Assembly (NCBI RefSeq): GCF_001704415.2
Contig: NC_030822.1
Location: forward strand, 56,289,345-56,353,344
Direction of reading: 5' to 3'
DNA from: Capra hircus
Taxonomy: Eukaryota; Chordata; Mammalia; Artiodactyla; Bovidae
Length of the DNA stretch: 64,000 nt
The first letter of the stretch is position 1, and every line of letters begins with the position of its first letter. Shown here piece after piece: positions 20,926 through 32,158 of this stretch. The translations under genes were made by a program, and so were the position numbers. The notes below the pieces were generated by a model. It searched no databases, was not told the DNA's origin, and saw nothing but the letters and a program-made list of their open reading frames with translations.

Positions 20926-22010
20926 ATGCTCCTCCTTGTGAGAACCCATTTATTCACTTGCTTCCTGAGACTAATGACTCCAAAACTCGTATCTACATCC
21001 CTTTGTTAATCCTGCTTTTGCTCTCCAGCCTCTGATGGCTAATTCAGGAGAGGATACAACTGTTTGGATGATCTTTTGACGCTGGAAACTTACACACAAA
21101 ACTGAGTTGTCTTTCTCCTCCCCCTCACAAATTAGCAACCATTCTCAGTTTTCCCTTTATTTTTTGTAAGATGGTCTTGCTCTTTGGAACCTCAGAATCA
21201 GCTGGACCTCTCTCTTTCCGGCCCTGGTATGGTTAAGTCCATAGCCTTTTTCTGTTCGTTGTTTCTGCACAGGTTGGTTTGGACCCGGCTCCTCTTACTT
21301 CTTACTGTTCCTTCCGGGGCCCCTTGCCTCTTTCTCCTCCCTTGATTCATGGCCGTCAGCTTACTTCAGTGCCTTACTAGCCCCTGTGCAAGCACCCCAT
21401 GCATTCCAAGCCAGATCTCTTCTCTCTCTTTTAGCCAATTTTCATGCTACTCATTCCACTCAGAACGCTTCCCTTCTTCAGTATCTGCAGATTGAAAACG
21501 AGGGCATAACTCAGCTACCCATTCATCTTTGAAACCCTCCGGTCCTCTCCAGTGGGCATACTCCCTCCCTCCTGATCCTGGAAGCTCTCTCAGCAAGGTG
21601 CTCCAGCTAGCCGAAGCAGGGGCAGCACCACCTGGAAACTTGTAAGAAATGCAAAACTCCAGACCGAGAGGAACTTGATGCAGGGATGGCAAGGGCCTCG
21701 GCTAGCAATCTGCATTTAGAAAGCCACTCCCTGATGCTCACTCATTTGATAACTACAGCCCTCTCTTCGCTCAGTCCAAAATGCTGCATCATATTACCCT
21801 ACTTACTAGGTCACCTCCATTTCTTAGTGTCTGTCAGTTTTTTCGTTTTGAATGCCCTCTTCTCTCTTTTGCAACCACTCGTAGTTCCTCATGTAAAATA
21901 TCAGGCTGAAAGTTCTCTTCCACGAGGAAGTGAGCGCTTACCCTCTGAGTAGCAGGTGTTCGGTCGTGCTGTTCTCGTTTCTTCTTGAGCCTGCTCTTTT
22001 GGAATGGCTT
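20926..22010 (+). mobile_element. Decayed L2-like region
   Basis: Several stretches resemble plus-strand L2 3' body in order (CTGAGTTGTCTTTCTCCTCC, TGAATGCCCTCTTCTCTCTT, AGTTCTCTTCCACGAGGAAG with CTTACCCTCTGAGTA). Divergence is high and 21000-21440 is especially uncertain. A MER5A-like element interrupts it at 21595-21745. Confidence 0.45.
21595..21745 (+). mobile_element. MER5A-like hAT MITE
   Basis: AGCACCACCTGGAAACTTGT, AAGAAATGCAAAACTCCAGA, TAGCAATCTGCATTTAGAAA and GCCACTCCCTGATGCTCAC follow the order of the MER5A element. Non-coding. Confidence 0.65.
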
Positions 22011-22183
22011 TGGTTGATTGCTATAGGTATGCTCCGTTTTTTCAACAGGGATGATGTGAGGTGTTTCCTTAAACTGGCATAGAATATATTTGGCACATAT
22101 TTGTGATACATCGATTTCTCTGGAATATTTGAGAAAAATAATATATTAAATATAAAATCAGTGAATACATATTATCATTAAAA

Positions 22184-22393
22184 AATGAAAGTGAAAAGTG
22201 TGTTGCTCGGTTAGTTGTGTCTGGATGTGACCCCATGGACTGTGACCCACCAGGCTTCTCTGTAGAACTCTCCAGGCAAGAATACTGGAGTGGGTTGCCA
22301 TTTCCTTCGCCAGGGAATCTTCCTGACCCAGGGATCGAAACTGGGTCTTCTGCATTATAGGTGGATTCTTAACCGTAGCCCCCAGGGAAGCCC
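22184..22393 (-). mobile_element. Bov-tA SINE
   Basis: Complete minus-strand copy: GAAAGTGAAAAGTGTGTTGC tail on the left, AAGAATACTGGAGTGGGTTG body, and a tRNA-like head ending in AGGGAAGCCC. Flanks CATATTATCATT and TATATTACCATA are similar and may be a decayed duplication. Confidence 0.93.
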
Positions 22394-22574
22394 TGTATAT
22401 TACCATATAGAAGGCAAAACATAACGTGATTTTCCAGGGTAAGTGATATCTGTATTCAGGTAACATTTGGCTATGTCTTAAGCTGCTTAGAGTCATTAAT
22501 TCCCTCTCCTGTGATGCTTGAGGTATCCTCGATAAAAAGGCCGGGGCACTTTGGATGACGTGAGGTAAGGGGAA

Positions 22575-22795
22575 ATGCACTGCAGACAGGGGGCCTAGTC
22601 TTGACTTCTGGGTCCTTCACTAAAGTAATTGATGTACATGTTTGGCCTTAGTTTCCTCATTTGAAAGATCAGGATAATGCAGCCCACTAAATGTGATTGT
22701 TGTATTGTGGGGATTAAGTACGATTTCATAGGTAATGTCCCGTACAATCCCTGTCCTACCTTAGGGGATTTATAAATGGTACCTTTCATTAGTAA
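22575..22795 (+). mobile_element. MIR SINE
   Basis: CTTAGTTTCCTCATTTGAAA, GATCAGGATAATGCAGCC, and GTATTGTGGGGATTAAGTAC are the MIR core and 3' part in the plus orientation. Upstream, GTCTTGACTTCTGGGTCCTT stands for the tRNA-related part. Confidence 0.8.
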
Positions 22796-22800
22796 CTCCA

Positions 22801-23342
22801 CTAGAACGGGGTATTTTTAAAGAAAATGGCAATCCACAGAAGCAGTTCTGTTCTCTGCATAGTAGGCACTTAGTAAATGTATTGGCTGGTATATATGGCA
22901 TTTTGTGGTCCTTCTGTATGCAGGAATCCTGATTGCACAGAGCTTTGAATTTTTAGTGCTTTATAATTGTTAATGAATAGTAAGAAATGTTACTTCTTAA
23001 CAAATCTATTGCATTTCTTAAAAATTTTCCATTCAACTTTAGTTTTAATGAATGATAGCCTACTTTCTAATAGTATCTGAAAGGCTTTTATGTTTTTTTC
23101 TAGCAGAATAAATTAGGCTAGCTAAATGGTTTTTTTTTTCTTTTTGACACAGTGCCCTACCATGAATGTTGTTTCATAGTCAATGGCTAGTTTAATCAGT
23201 GTTACTTGAAGACAGTTTCAAACTACGCTGGGTACTTGGTTCTTTATTTAGTTCTAATTCTTTTTCCTACCACATCTAATTAATGAAACTGTCCAGTGGT
23301 CTAACATGAAGAAGAGAAGGTGGCATTATAAGAAGGTTGGCT
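22801..23342. other. No recognised feature
   Basis: AT-rich sequence with a T run near 23127-23140. Nothing identified. Confidence 0.4.
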
Positions 23343-23467
23343 GGCATCACTGACTCAATGGACATGAATTTGAGCAAGGGAGATAGTGAAGGACAGGGAA
23401 GCCTGACGTGCTGTAGTCCATGGGGTTGCAAAGAGTTGGACACGACTTAGCGACTGAAAAACAACGA
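23343..23467 (+). mobile_element. BovB LINE, 3' end fragment
   Basis: GGCATCACTGACTCAATGGA, CATGAATTTGAGCAAGGGAG, GGGAAGCCTGACGTGCTGTA, then the shared tail ending GCGACTGAAAAACAACGA. 5'-truncated to 125 bp, plus orientation. Confidence 0.9.
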
Positions 23468-23494
23468 ATAAAATGACAACTAACATTTCAGACA

Positions 23495-23655
23495 AATGTT
23501 GTAGTTTACAAAGTACTTTAACATTCATTGTATCATATCTCACTGTCATTTGAGGTGGGCATGGTTGTTTTCTTATTTTACTGGTTAGAGAGATGATGTT
23601 CAGATTAATGACTCGTCTAAGATCTCAGAACCAGGAATTGAAGGTCATATGGTCA
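23495..23655 (-). mobile_element. MIR SINE
   Basis: Reversed MIR: AAGTACTTTAACATTCATTG, TTATTTTACTGGTTAGAGAG, ACTCGTCTAAGATCTCAGAA, then CAGGAATTGAA. Moderately decayed. Confidence 0.7.
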
Positions 23656-23755
23656 AGGTTAGCAGTACCTCTTCCTCATGGGGTTAGATATAGAGATGAA
23701 GTACAGTTTCATGCCATCCAAAAAGCACTGTCTCTCACAGTTTATTGATGTGACA

Positions 23756-23990
23756 CAGGAGTCCGACCACATGGGGTTCAATCCTGGTCTTGCTGCCTCC
23801 TTTCTGTATGACCTTAGGCAAGTCACTGAACCTCCCTGCGCCTCAGTTTCCTCATTTGTCAAATAGGGAGGATACTTGTGTCTACCTCATAGAACTGTTG
23901 TGTTAAAATTAATGAGTATAAATCTATTAGAGCTATCCCTGGGACATAGTGCGTACTATATGAGTGTTAACTATTATTTTTATTATTATA
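23756..23990 (+). mobile_element. MIR SINE, well preserved, nearly full length
   Basis: The tRNA-related part (GGGGTTCAATCCTGGTCTTG), the core (CCTTAGGCAAGTCACTGAAC, CTCAGTTTCCTCATTTGTCA) and the L2-like 3' part (CTATCCCTGGGACATAGTGC) are all present in order. This is one of the best-preserved MIRs in the window. Confidence 0.92.
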
Positions 23991-24346
23991 GTGGAGAGGC
24001 TGAAGTGCCTTGCTTGAAAGGTAAGTGATTGTCCTTGGACAGAACTAAAATTATAGAAGTGGAAATCAGGGCTTCCTTCTGTAAGAGTTTATTTTGACAG
24101 AATTGTGTAATTTGTAAGCCAGCCTCTGTTATGGGAGAATATATACATTTTAGGCGGGTATCATTTCCCATCTGAATTTTCATATAGACTTAGTTCATTT
24201 ATTGCTCTGGAATAAATGACCATTTGGAGTACCTGATTTTTGTGTCTAAAAACTCAGCCCATATAAGCAATACAATAAGGTACACCCATACCAGCAGACT
24301 CTTTTGCCTTCTGAAAGAAACACATTCACACCACCCACATGGATAC

Positions 24347-24348
<2 letters not shown>

Positions 24349-24387
<39 letters not shown>

Positions 24388-24389
24388 CC

Positions 24390-24435
<46 letters not shown>

Positions 24436-24440
24436 CCTAA
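24349..24440. repeat. Compound (CA)n microsatellite with duplicated interruption
   Basis: Two CA tracts of about 18 and 20 units, each followed by the same GCCTAA interruption (24387-24392 and 24435-24440). The repeated interruption suggests duplication of a whole CA-plus-GCCTAA unit. The open frames across it are repeat artefacts. Confidence 0.95.
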
Positions 24441-27239
24441 GACAGAAATAAGGTATATTAGCCATTTCCATGATAACTAAGTTGTTAATTGGTTTCTTTA
24501 GAAATTGTAGTCTTTCTTTTAGGATTTTCGCAAATGAAACAAATATCCTATTCATGAAGTTTTGTCTGTTCTTTTCTCCTGGATTTGGCAAATCACTTGT
24601 TCCAGGAGAGCCTTCATTATTGTAGAGAACGCTCCAGATCTGGCTGTCTTCAAGCTTTTTTCTTCCCAGTCCTCCTGTCTCATCTCATATAATGTAGTGC
24701 CAAGGAGTACAAGACTGACATTACAGTACTTACAGCCTTTCTTTTTGGTAATTTTCTATGTGGCTGGAATCTTTTTTCAGTGAACATGTATTTGTTTTAT
24801 ACAAGGTGGAAAACTCATTTAAACGTTAAAATTCTGGTAAATGTTGAAAGTAGAGAATTAACATTTGGAAAATTGCAAATTATCCTTAAAGTTTATACTT
24901 ACCTTTCTTATAGATACTATACACAGGATGCTTTTGCATTAATGAAGTCTCTTTGTATATAAAAGTCACAGGCTGAGTGTCGCACCTGGTTATGAAATGA
25001 AATACTTATAGAAATGTATTCACTTTTAATTTATTAATGGCTATAATCAAGATGAAAAGCTTTTCTTAATAATTAATGTCAAGAAGACAAGTGTAAACTT
25101 AAGACAAGTTTATGACTTCTCTCCAGAGGATGTACAGATGTGACTGAGTTGATTAAAACAATTTTTTTTTTCAGTTCATTTGATTCCCCCCCTCCCTTTG
25201 GTTTGGAGGTCCTTATGGGTCAACATTGACTTGCTGTAGAATTAGGAGTCAACCCTAGTGTGCCTATAAACTTGTTCACCTAAAGGATGAGAATGCTTTA
25301 GATTTCTTTCCTCCTTTAAATAAATTGTATGCTTGCAATGGTGTTGGTCCATGGTCCCTGCTACGTATGGGTCCTCTCTTTTCCATGCTCAGCTCAGCAT
25401 GTATATTTCTTAATGTCTTGAAATACCTAGCAAAACTCATAATGGAAATGTCCTAGAAATCAAGCTGCTTGGGTGGCCCTACCAGCATTTTGGAAACCTT
25501 ATGTGCAGCTGTTTGTGGGCACCTTTGGTGCTGGTTCTGGTGCTTCTGTCCATCACTAGGGGGATCATGGGTCTTCTAAGGAAAGAGTGAGCTTGCCCCA
25601 CCCACTCAAGACTTTCTACCTTCAATCAGTTGGGTGTGCGTATTGGAGCATATTCCATCTTGTGACTGGCAAGCCTTTGTGTTAGGCACCCACTCTGAAG
25701 TGTTCCATGTCGTTTAGAAGGTCGAAGTAGTCATCAGTGACTGAAGCCTAATTTAGATTCTTAAATCGAAATCATTGTTGAAGAATACTGCTCCTCCACT
25801 ACAGACGTCTTCTGCATATCATGAGTGTGTTCATCAGAGAACAAGCTCTCACCCGGTCTCTCATAATATAAAAGCGTTTTTTAATCCCTCTTAACAGGTG
25901 CTGCTGCAGTTTATTTATAACCAATGCATTAAAATGAAAAATACTGAAAGGGTCCTAAGTGGAAGGCGGCTATTGAAATATTGCTGTATTTAAATTATAG
26001 AATTTTGTCAGGCTGATTTGTGGAAAGGACGAGTCAATGTTGGCTGGTAAGTGATGTACTCACTGGCTTCCTGTAAGTTTGGAAGGTGCTTTCTGCAGTG
26101 TGCGAGAGAGTCGTGCAAAATCTGGGTCTTGCAATTGAATTGATTGCTCCCTTGCATATTTATAATCAGATTGATATTTGGCCAGCTTTCATGCTCCTTG
26201 ACATTTCCGAAGTATGACATGTGTTAGAACTGCCTTGGTCTTCTAGATTCACTGCAGCACAAAGACTGGAGATCCTTCACTGAAAGAACTGTCAATAAGG
26301 TCTCATTTAACCCCTTTCGTCCCAGTCCAAGTTTGGGCTCACACGTGGGGAAGGTAAATGGCTCCTTTAATATTGTGCAGCACATTGAAATTCTTGTTGA
26401 TTTGTATTTCTACTGCATTTTCTCCTTCCTGAAAAATCTCGCCAGAGACTGAAGTAGTTGGGCTGTATTAATGGATGTTTATGTTGTCCTGTGACAGCTG
26501 GTTTTGCTAATTTGTTTTTACAGGGCAGTTTATAGTAAATGAATGGCATGCTGAATATTTTACTGAGATTTCAGATTATCTAAAGAATATTTTCCGGTTT
26601 ACTAATTGGTAGATAATGCTGAGTACATTGATGTTGACATGAGCAAATGGATTTAAAATGATTTGAAGTGAGCTTCATTAAAAGATGTTCTAATCACAGT
26701 CAGCAGGAAATGTCAAACTAGTTCTGCCTTCGTTCACTCTGGTGGGCCAGAACCCTTGTAGACTCGAGGTGCTACAAGCCCCCATGGTCCTGGTTTTAGG
26801 GTGATCTGGGCTGAGAGCAGTGATAGAGGCTTTTTCATAGCATTTTTGACTCTTAAAGCAAATAACGTATCAATTATTAATTACCTGTATGGTTAAATGA
26901 ACATTCTTTGAAAATCATGGTTTTACTGCTGGAGTCCCATAATGCATTATGGATTGGATACATGGAAATCATATTTGTTGCCCACTCTGACCTGCAAGGC
27001 AGTAAATTACTTGGTACCCGTTCCAGCAGAAATGTATTCTAGAATTAATGCTAATGTGCTCATCAAAACATCAAGAAAAACCTAGGCAAATGCATTCTAA
27101 ATTCCCAGGTTAAAACTTACAGCACTGGTTCTACTTGTCATCCTTAGAAAGAGCAGCAGAGGCTTTTTGATCAAAACTGACCAAGGGGGAGGAGAATCGA
27201 AGGATATCAAATACAAGGAGTAAGTATACCAATGAAGAA
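24441..27239. other. 2.8-kb repeat-poor block
   Basis: No SINE, LINE, LTR or DNA transposon that I can recognise over 2.8 kb, in a window where a repeat normally occurs every few hundred bases. The stretch 25660-26900 is of even composition with few simple runs. It has no open frame over 75 codons and no convincing exon. A TTTGTTTTTACAG splice-acceptor-like string near 26510-26523 is followed at once by stops in all frames. I infer a possible conserved non-coding (regulatory) region. Confidence 0.5.
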
Positions 27240-27490
27240 GGCAGACTCTGGAATCAGACTTTTCAGAATTCAAATCTCACTTTCCCCATTCCAGTTGTGT
27301 GTATTTGTGCAAGTAACTTAACCTGTCTGTGACCTAGTTTTCTGATCTGTAGAATGGGGATAATATCTCCTTTGTGAGGTTATGGGAATATCTGTGTATC
27401 TGTGTCAGTATTTATATTTCTGTCTATATAATGCTTATCAAAGTACAAGGCACTTGGTAAGGGCTCCATCAATGTCAGTTACTGTAACCA
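27240..27490 (+). mobile_element. MIR SINE, nearly full length
   Basis: GGAATCAGACTTTTCAGAAT, GTGCAAGTAACTTAACCTGT, TAGTTTTCTGATCTGTAGAA, TGGGGATAATATCTCC and ACAAGGCACTTGGTAAGGGC in MIR order. Confidence 0.88.
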
Positions 27491-28076
27491 AAGTAAATTT
27501 ATTTCCTCTTTCAGATACCTATGGAAAGGCACTGGGCTTCAAATGCCAAGGCATTAACCAGTCATCTTATTTTTATTAACCAAGTTTCATGAAAACCTCT
27601 TCTGTCATTTGGAACGCAGCTGTCTAAAACAACTGAGAAGTTCCTGATGAGGACACGGTATTGGCTGTGATGAGACTATCCCCAGATTCATGGAGTAGGT
27701 TGTGGGGGAAGCTTGCTGCAGTCATCTTATTTTTCTTTTTGAATCCCATCAAAATGCCTTTTTTTCTTCCATCACTGACACACTGTGCTGAGGGAGTAGT
27801 GCTCCCAGGCGGAGATCAAGGGCTCTAATTATTTCCCGGTAAAAATAGTATGACGCAGGAATTTGCCTAATGCTAATGAAATCTAGCTATGTGGCAAGCA
27901 ACTTGTTCTTTTCAGTTTCCTCATTAACATCAGATTTGCACTGTTAAACAGCTGTATAGTTGGGGTATCTTCTGAAGAGCAGTCGTGGGGGTCAGCCTAA
28001 CGTGCAACATGGGAGGCTCTGTGCTCGGCAGTCAGGAGGGCCTCCTGGTAATCACTGTACAGCATCAGACCAGATT
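27491..28076. other. No recognised feature
   Basis: Unassigned sequence before a Bov-A2 insertion. No motif recognised. Confidence 0.4.
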
Positions 28077-28087
28077 AGGAGATTGAT

Positions 28088-28371
28088 ACGGAGAAGGCAG
28101 TGGCACCCCACTGCAGTACTCTTGCCTGGAAAATCCCATGGATGGAGGAGCCTGGTAGGCTGCAGTCCATGGGGTCGCTAAGAGTCGGACATGACTGAGA
28201 GACTTCACTTTCACACATTGGAGAAGGAAATGGCAACCCACTTCAGTGTTGTTGCCTGGAAAATCCCAGGCACGGGGGAGCCTGGTGGGCTGCCGTCTAT
28301 GGGGTCGCACAGAGTCAGACACGGCTGAAGCGGCTCAGCAGCAGCAGCAGCAGTGACGTGATAGCTGCAGC
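28088..28371 (+). mobile_element. Bov-A2 SINE with exact 11-bp target-site duplication
   Basis: Dimer of two BovA units with no tRNA head. Unit 1 has CTGCAGTACTCTTGCCTGGA and unit 2 CTTCAGTGTTGTTGCCTGGA, separated by TTCACTTTCACACATTGGAG. The tail is a CAG microsatellite (about 28337-28352). AGGAGATTGAT is found at 28077-28087 and 28372-28382. Confidence 0.95.
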
Positions 28372-28396
28372 AGGAGATTGATCAAGTATGCTGATG

Positions 28397-28610
28397 TGTT
28401 GTTGTTTAGTCACTCTGGCTCAGTTGAGTCCGACTCTGTTGAGATCCCCTGGACTGTAGCTCACCAGGCTCCTCTATCCATTGGATTTCCCAGGCAAGAA
28501 CAGTGGAGTGGGTTGCCATTTCCTTTTCTAGGGAATCTTCCTGACCCAGGGATTGAACCTAGGTCTCCTGCATTAGCAGGTGGGTGCTCTACCATTGAGC
28601 CTGTTCTGGA
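28397..28610 (-). mobile_element. Bov-tA SINE
   Basis: Minus-strand copy starting with a TGTTGTTGTTTAGTCACTC tail, CAAGAACAGTGGAGTGGGTT body and a tRNA head with GATTGAACCTAGGTCTCCTG. It sits 25 bp from the Bov-A2 and in the opposite orientation. Confidence 0.92.
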
Positions 28611-31263
28611 CCACACAAATAATATCCCTAAGTGTTGATAATCAATCCCTACAGTTGTTGATTCTGAGCTTCTGGCTGTGTTACATGTGAATCTGGGTTG
28701 TGTGCTTGAGTAAAAATCATTCAGCTCATCCATGCAGGGTTCTGCAGGGTGGGGAGACGGTTTTTCCCTCCTCCTTAATGCCGCTGTAAGTTTTAAAGCG
28801 GAGAGAGGGAAAAACAAAACAAAAATTCTCCCGTGAATGACCTCTCAGCTTTTCACTATTTCCTATAAACTATGCTGGAAATGTAATAATCCTGCTTTTG
28901 AGTGCAGGACACAGCCCCTGTTGACAACACCAAATGTGAAAAATGGCCCACCAGACTGTAGATGTGGTTTGTGGGTTAGTACAGACTTCCCTCATCAATG
29001 GGGAAATGGGGCCTAAGTCGGGCTTAGAAAATGAGAAAAATGCTTAAGGGACGTGACTAATGTCTGCCATGTGCACTATGCTACATAAACCCATTATGTG
29101 CTTTAATTTAACGTTCTCTATAAAGATTCAGGACCTGTCAGGAGAAGGAAAGAAACAAACGATCCATCTTCATGACTTGTGAATAGATTTTTATAAAAAT
29201 ACACATTCACCTGAAACCTGCTTTTCCCTTCATTCAACTTTCTCCACGTCTGGTCCATTCCCTATCTCCCACGGCCACTCCCCAGGCTGCTTGTGAATTG
29301 TTTTGTTCAGTGAAATAAGACTAATGTGTTAAATATTTAACATTGCTAATTGATTCAATGTAAAGGGAAAGGGAAGAGAGGCAGAATGCCCCACGTCCCT
29401 GTCACCCGACTTGAGCAAACAAGGCTGCTGAAAGTCTGAATTGAAGATGATTCATCTCCGAGGCTGTCGGCCTCTGGATAATATAGCATTTCTTGCAAGT
29501 GGTGATGGGGCTGAAATGGGGAAAAGATTAACTTCCACCTGGGAGCTGGAAAACCGAGTAACTGTTTTCTACAGAGAATTTGACTTTAATTCTCCTTTTT
29601 TTTTTTTTCTCTCCCTCAGAGCCTTTTGTTTTCAGGCTTCAGATATAAACTGGGAGATGGGCAGGTGATGTAGACTTCCAGCAGAGTCATCTTTTTTGCA
29701 TGTTGGGAGCATTAAAACACTTACCTCTACTTCACTAAAGCAAGCTGAAATTTGCTGATGATTTTAATTGATGAGTGAGGAAGCTGAAACCCCAGTGGGT
29801 CAGAGAGAATTTTTCCATTATAAAAACATAACCTTTCAGAGAGTACCCAATGGCAGTGAAATGTCAGGTACTGGGACTTTACAAAGGAGAGGGAGGCAGG
29901 CCTGCATTAAGTTTCCTATAATATGGTTCTGAAATATGAATGTACATACAGGCTTCATTCTTTCTTGAAGGTGTTTTGTTGGTCGCTGCGTATGGGTGAA
30001 AAGCAATTGTGACAGTGATATCAGTTTTGGCTTTGAATTGATGTTTTTTTTTTTAAATCTGAGAAGTCTAATGGCACGGTGAGAAATTACTTAGAACCAG
30101 GAAATATAAATGTTGAAGCAAATGTTGGTCTTAGGAGTTAGTCCGAACTCTTCTATTTTTCTGGATGAGCAATGTTAGTAAACTGAGGCAGGGATAGACT
30201 TGTTTCTGTGGTTGTGGTTAGAAGTGTAGGTGCTGGAAAGAATCAGTTTGGTGACATCAAGCGCTGGGCTCCTGTGTGGGGTCCATGAAATCCCTCAGGA
30301 GATACATGCATGGCCTTCGGCAGGTCTCTTGAGTTTCCTAAATTACATGCCATGTTCGGTGCGCATTTTTCTGAAAGGATCTATGTCTTAATAAATAAAT
30401 ATACTGAGGTTAAGTCACTCCTGCCAGCTGTCTCAAATGCCTGTTTTACCGGTTGACATGAAGTTTGTGTGTTGTGTTCTTCCCCTTACCGGTCACTGTC
30501 TTCTTCTGCCGAGCACACCTATGTCAGCCCCCGCCCCCTGCTCTCCCCTTCCCTTCTTTCTCCTCCTTTCTCCTTTACACCGCTGCTTCCCTTATTTGTG
30601 CACGCTTTTATAAAAGGATGATCTGGGTGCTTGCCAGATTGACTGACACACAAACTTCAGGGGTCTTTCTTAAACTATCCTTGCCTTCAAGTCAAGGAAA
30701 TTGATTCCCAGGCTCTGCTGGGGCAGAGCCATTAAGGCTTGTTTGATTACATGCCTTAGCTCATGGCTACTCAGATACTTCCCAGCGTAATGATGGTTTT
30801 CTGACTTCCCTTTCTCTCCTCCCTCCAACTCCTCCACATCAAAAAGAAATTATGTGTAGAATATTTAATGGGTTCATGGGGCTCTGCACCAGTGTTAGCT
30901 GTTTTCTTTCTGTATGAGATGAGATGAGGCACTTGTCAGCAGGGGCCACTGATAATGTCGGACCCCCTAATGGAGCACAGGTCACCGTGGCCGGCAGACC
31001 TAAATTGGGTGGATCAGCAGAGGAGCTTCATGCTGCGGAGTGGGAGGACTTCCTGGTAACCTGAGGTGTCTCTGGCTGTTCTGCAGGTGAGATGCCGGAT
31101 TCTCTCTTTCCAATTTAACTGTTGCCTTCTCTGCTGCTCTCCAGCCATCCTTGTGTCCAGCTGAAGCAGTCAGCCTTCTGAGCTGGGTCTCGGAGTTTAA
31201 CTTCTGCCCCCTCCACGGTCCTGAAATGATACTTTTGAAGGTTACCAAGTGCCAGAGGTCCTT
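28611..31263. other. 2.65-kb repeat-poor block
   Basis: No clear transposon. 30120-30210 faintly resembles an antisense MIR (TTAGTCCGAACTCTTCTATT, AACTGAGGCAGGGATAG), but the rest is unassigned and of even composition. 28820-29900 is the cleanest part. Open frames are at most 82 codons with no motif. With 24441-27239 it forms the quietest part of the first half of the window for young insertions. Confidence 0.5.
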
Positions 31264-31349
31264 AGTTAGGCCTCATCTTCTTTGCCGGCCTTGAAGTCCT
31301 TGGCACAGTTAGGCCTCATCTTCTTTGCCTGCCTTGAAGTCCTTGGCAC
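31264..31349 (+). repeat. 43-bp tandem duplication
   Basis: Two adjacent copies of a 43-bp unit that starts AGTTAGGCCTCATCTTCTTT and ends GAAGTCCTTGGCAC (31264-31306 and 31307-31349). I see a single substitution between them (GCCGGCC against GCCTGCC). The near identity implies a recent duplication. Confidence 0.95.
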
Positions 31350-32158
31350 TGTTAACGCCTATTTCCTTTGAAAAATGCCACCGTGTCTGCTGCAGCACCA
31401 CCTTTTAGGTGGCGCTTTTGGTGGCACTTGTGTGGACCCTTTTTCTTTCTTCTCCAGCTGCGTTTTTTCTACCCAGTGTTTTGTCCTGAGTGGTTTTGTT
31501 TTCCAGAGGCCCTCTTTGGTGTTTTGGATCTCATTCTATGTCTCATTCACTCCCATACCTTCAAGTGTGGCTTTTCTCTCCAGCCTGATTTTGTTTTTTT
31601 AATCCCTGCACTGACAATGCACTGCATTATCAACTTACTGCTGTTCTTGTCACCCCTGGAACCCTGGGAGTCCCATTGCCCCTCAAACTCTGATTTCTAA
31701 CAGTTTATCCTGCACCTGTTCCTTGTCTCAGATCACAAACAAATATACAAATACACCCACCAAAGACAAAACCCCCAATTGGAAAGGCTGTCCCTGCAAC
31801 CCCTCCAGAAGCAGGCACCTGCTACCCAGGTCATTGTGTGTTTCCCTTTTTCCTTTCATCACTCACCACCCTTTTTCCGGGCAGCCCCAGGCCTAAGGCT
31901 CTGCAGACATCTTTGTCTTCCTTCTGCACTTAGTGTCTGTGCAGGAACCAGGTTCTCTTGACCTTTCTAAAAAAACCTTTCTCACCTCACACTTCCCATT
32001 GTGATGGCTTACCGTCAGCTATTTATTCCCTTGTGGCTTTTGTCCTTACAGACCCTGTCCATCCCGTGGACTGTGGATGGGTTTATTTTCCTGAAACCCT
32101 CTTCTGATCACTCCCTGGTTCCAAAGCTTCCTTGTTTTAAAAGCAGAATTCTCTAACC
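31350..32158 (+). other. Mostly unassigned, with L2-like stretches
   Basis: Pieces such as CTTCTGATCACTCCCTGGTT followed by GTTTTAAAAGC resemble plus-strand L2 but do not form a firm alignment. A 110-codon plus frame (31368-31700) has no recognisable motif and shows no splice or start context, so it is not called. Confidence 0.35.

Noticed and set aside
24199..24591. 130-codon frame rich in alternating Cys-Val
   Set aside because: It is the translation of the CA/TG microsatellite plus flank. No coding signal.
26480..26560. Splice-acceptor-like TTTGTTTTTACAG followed by GGCAGTTTATAG
   Set aside because: Stops occur in all frames within a few codons and no matching donor is seen, so it cannot be supported as an exon.
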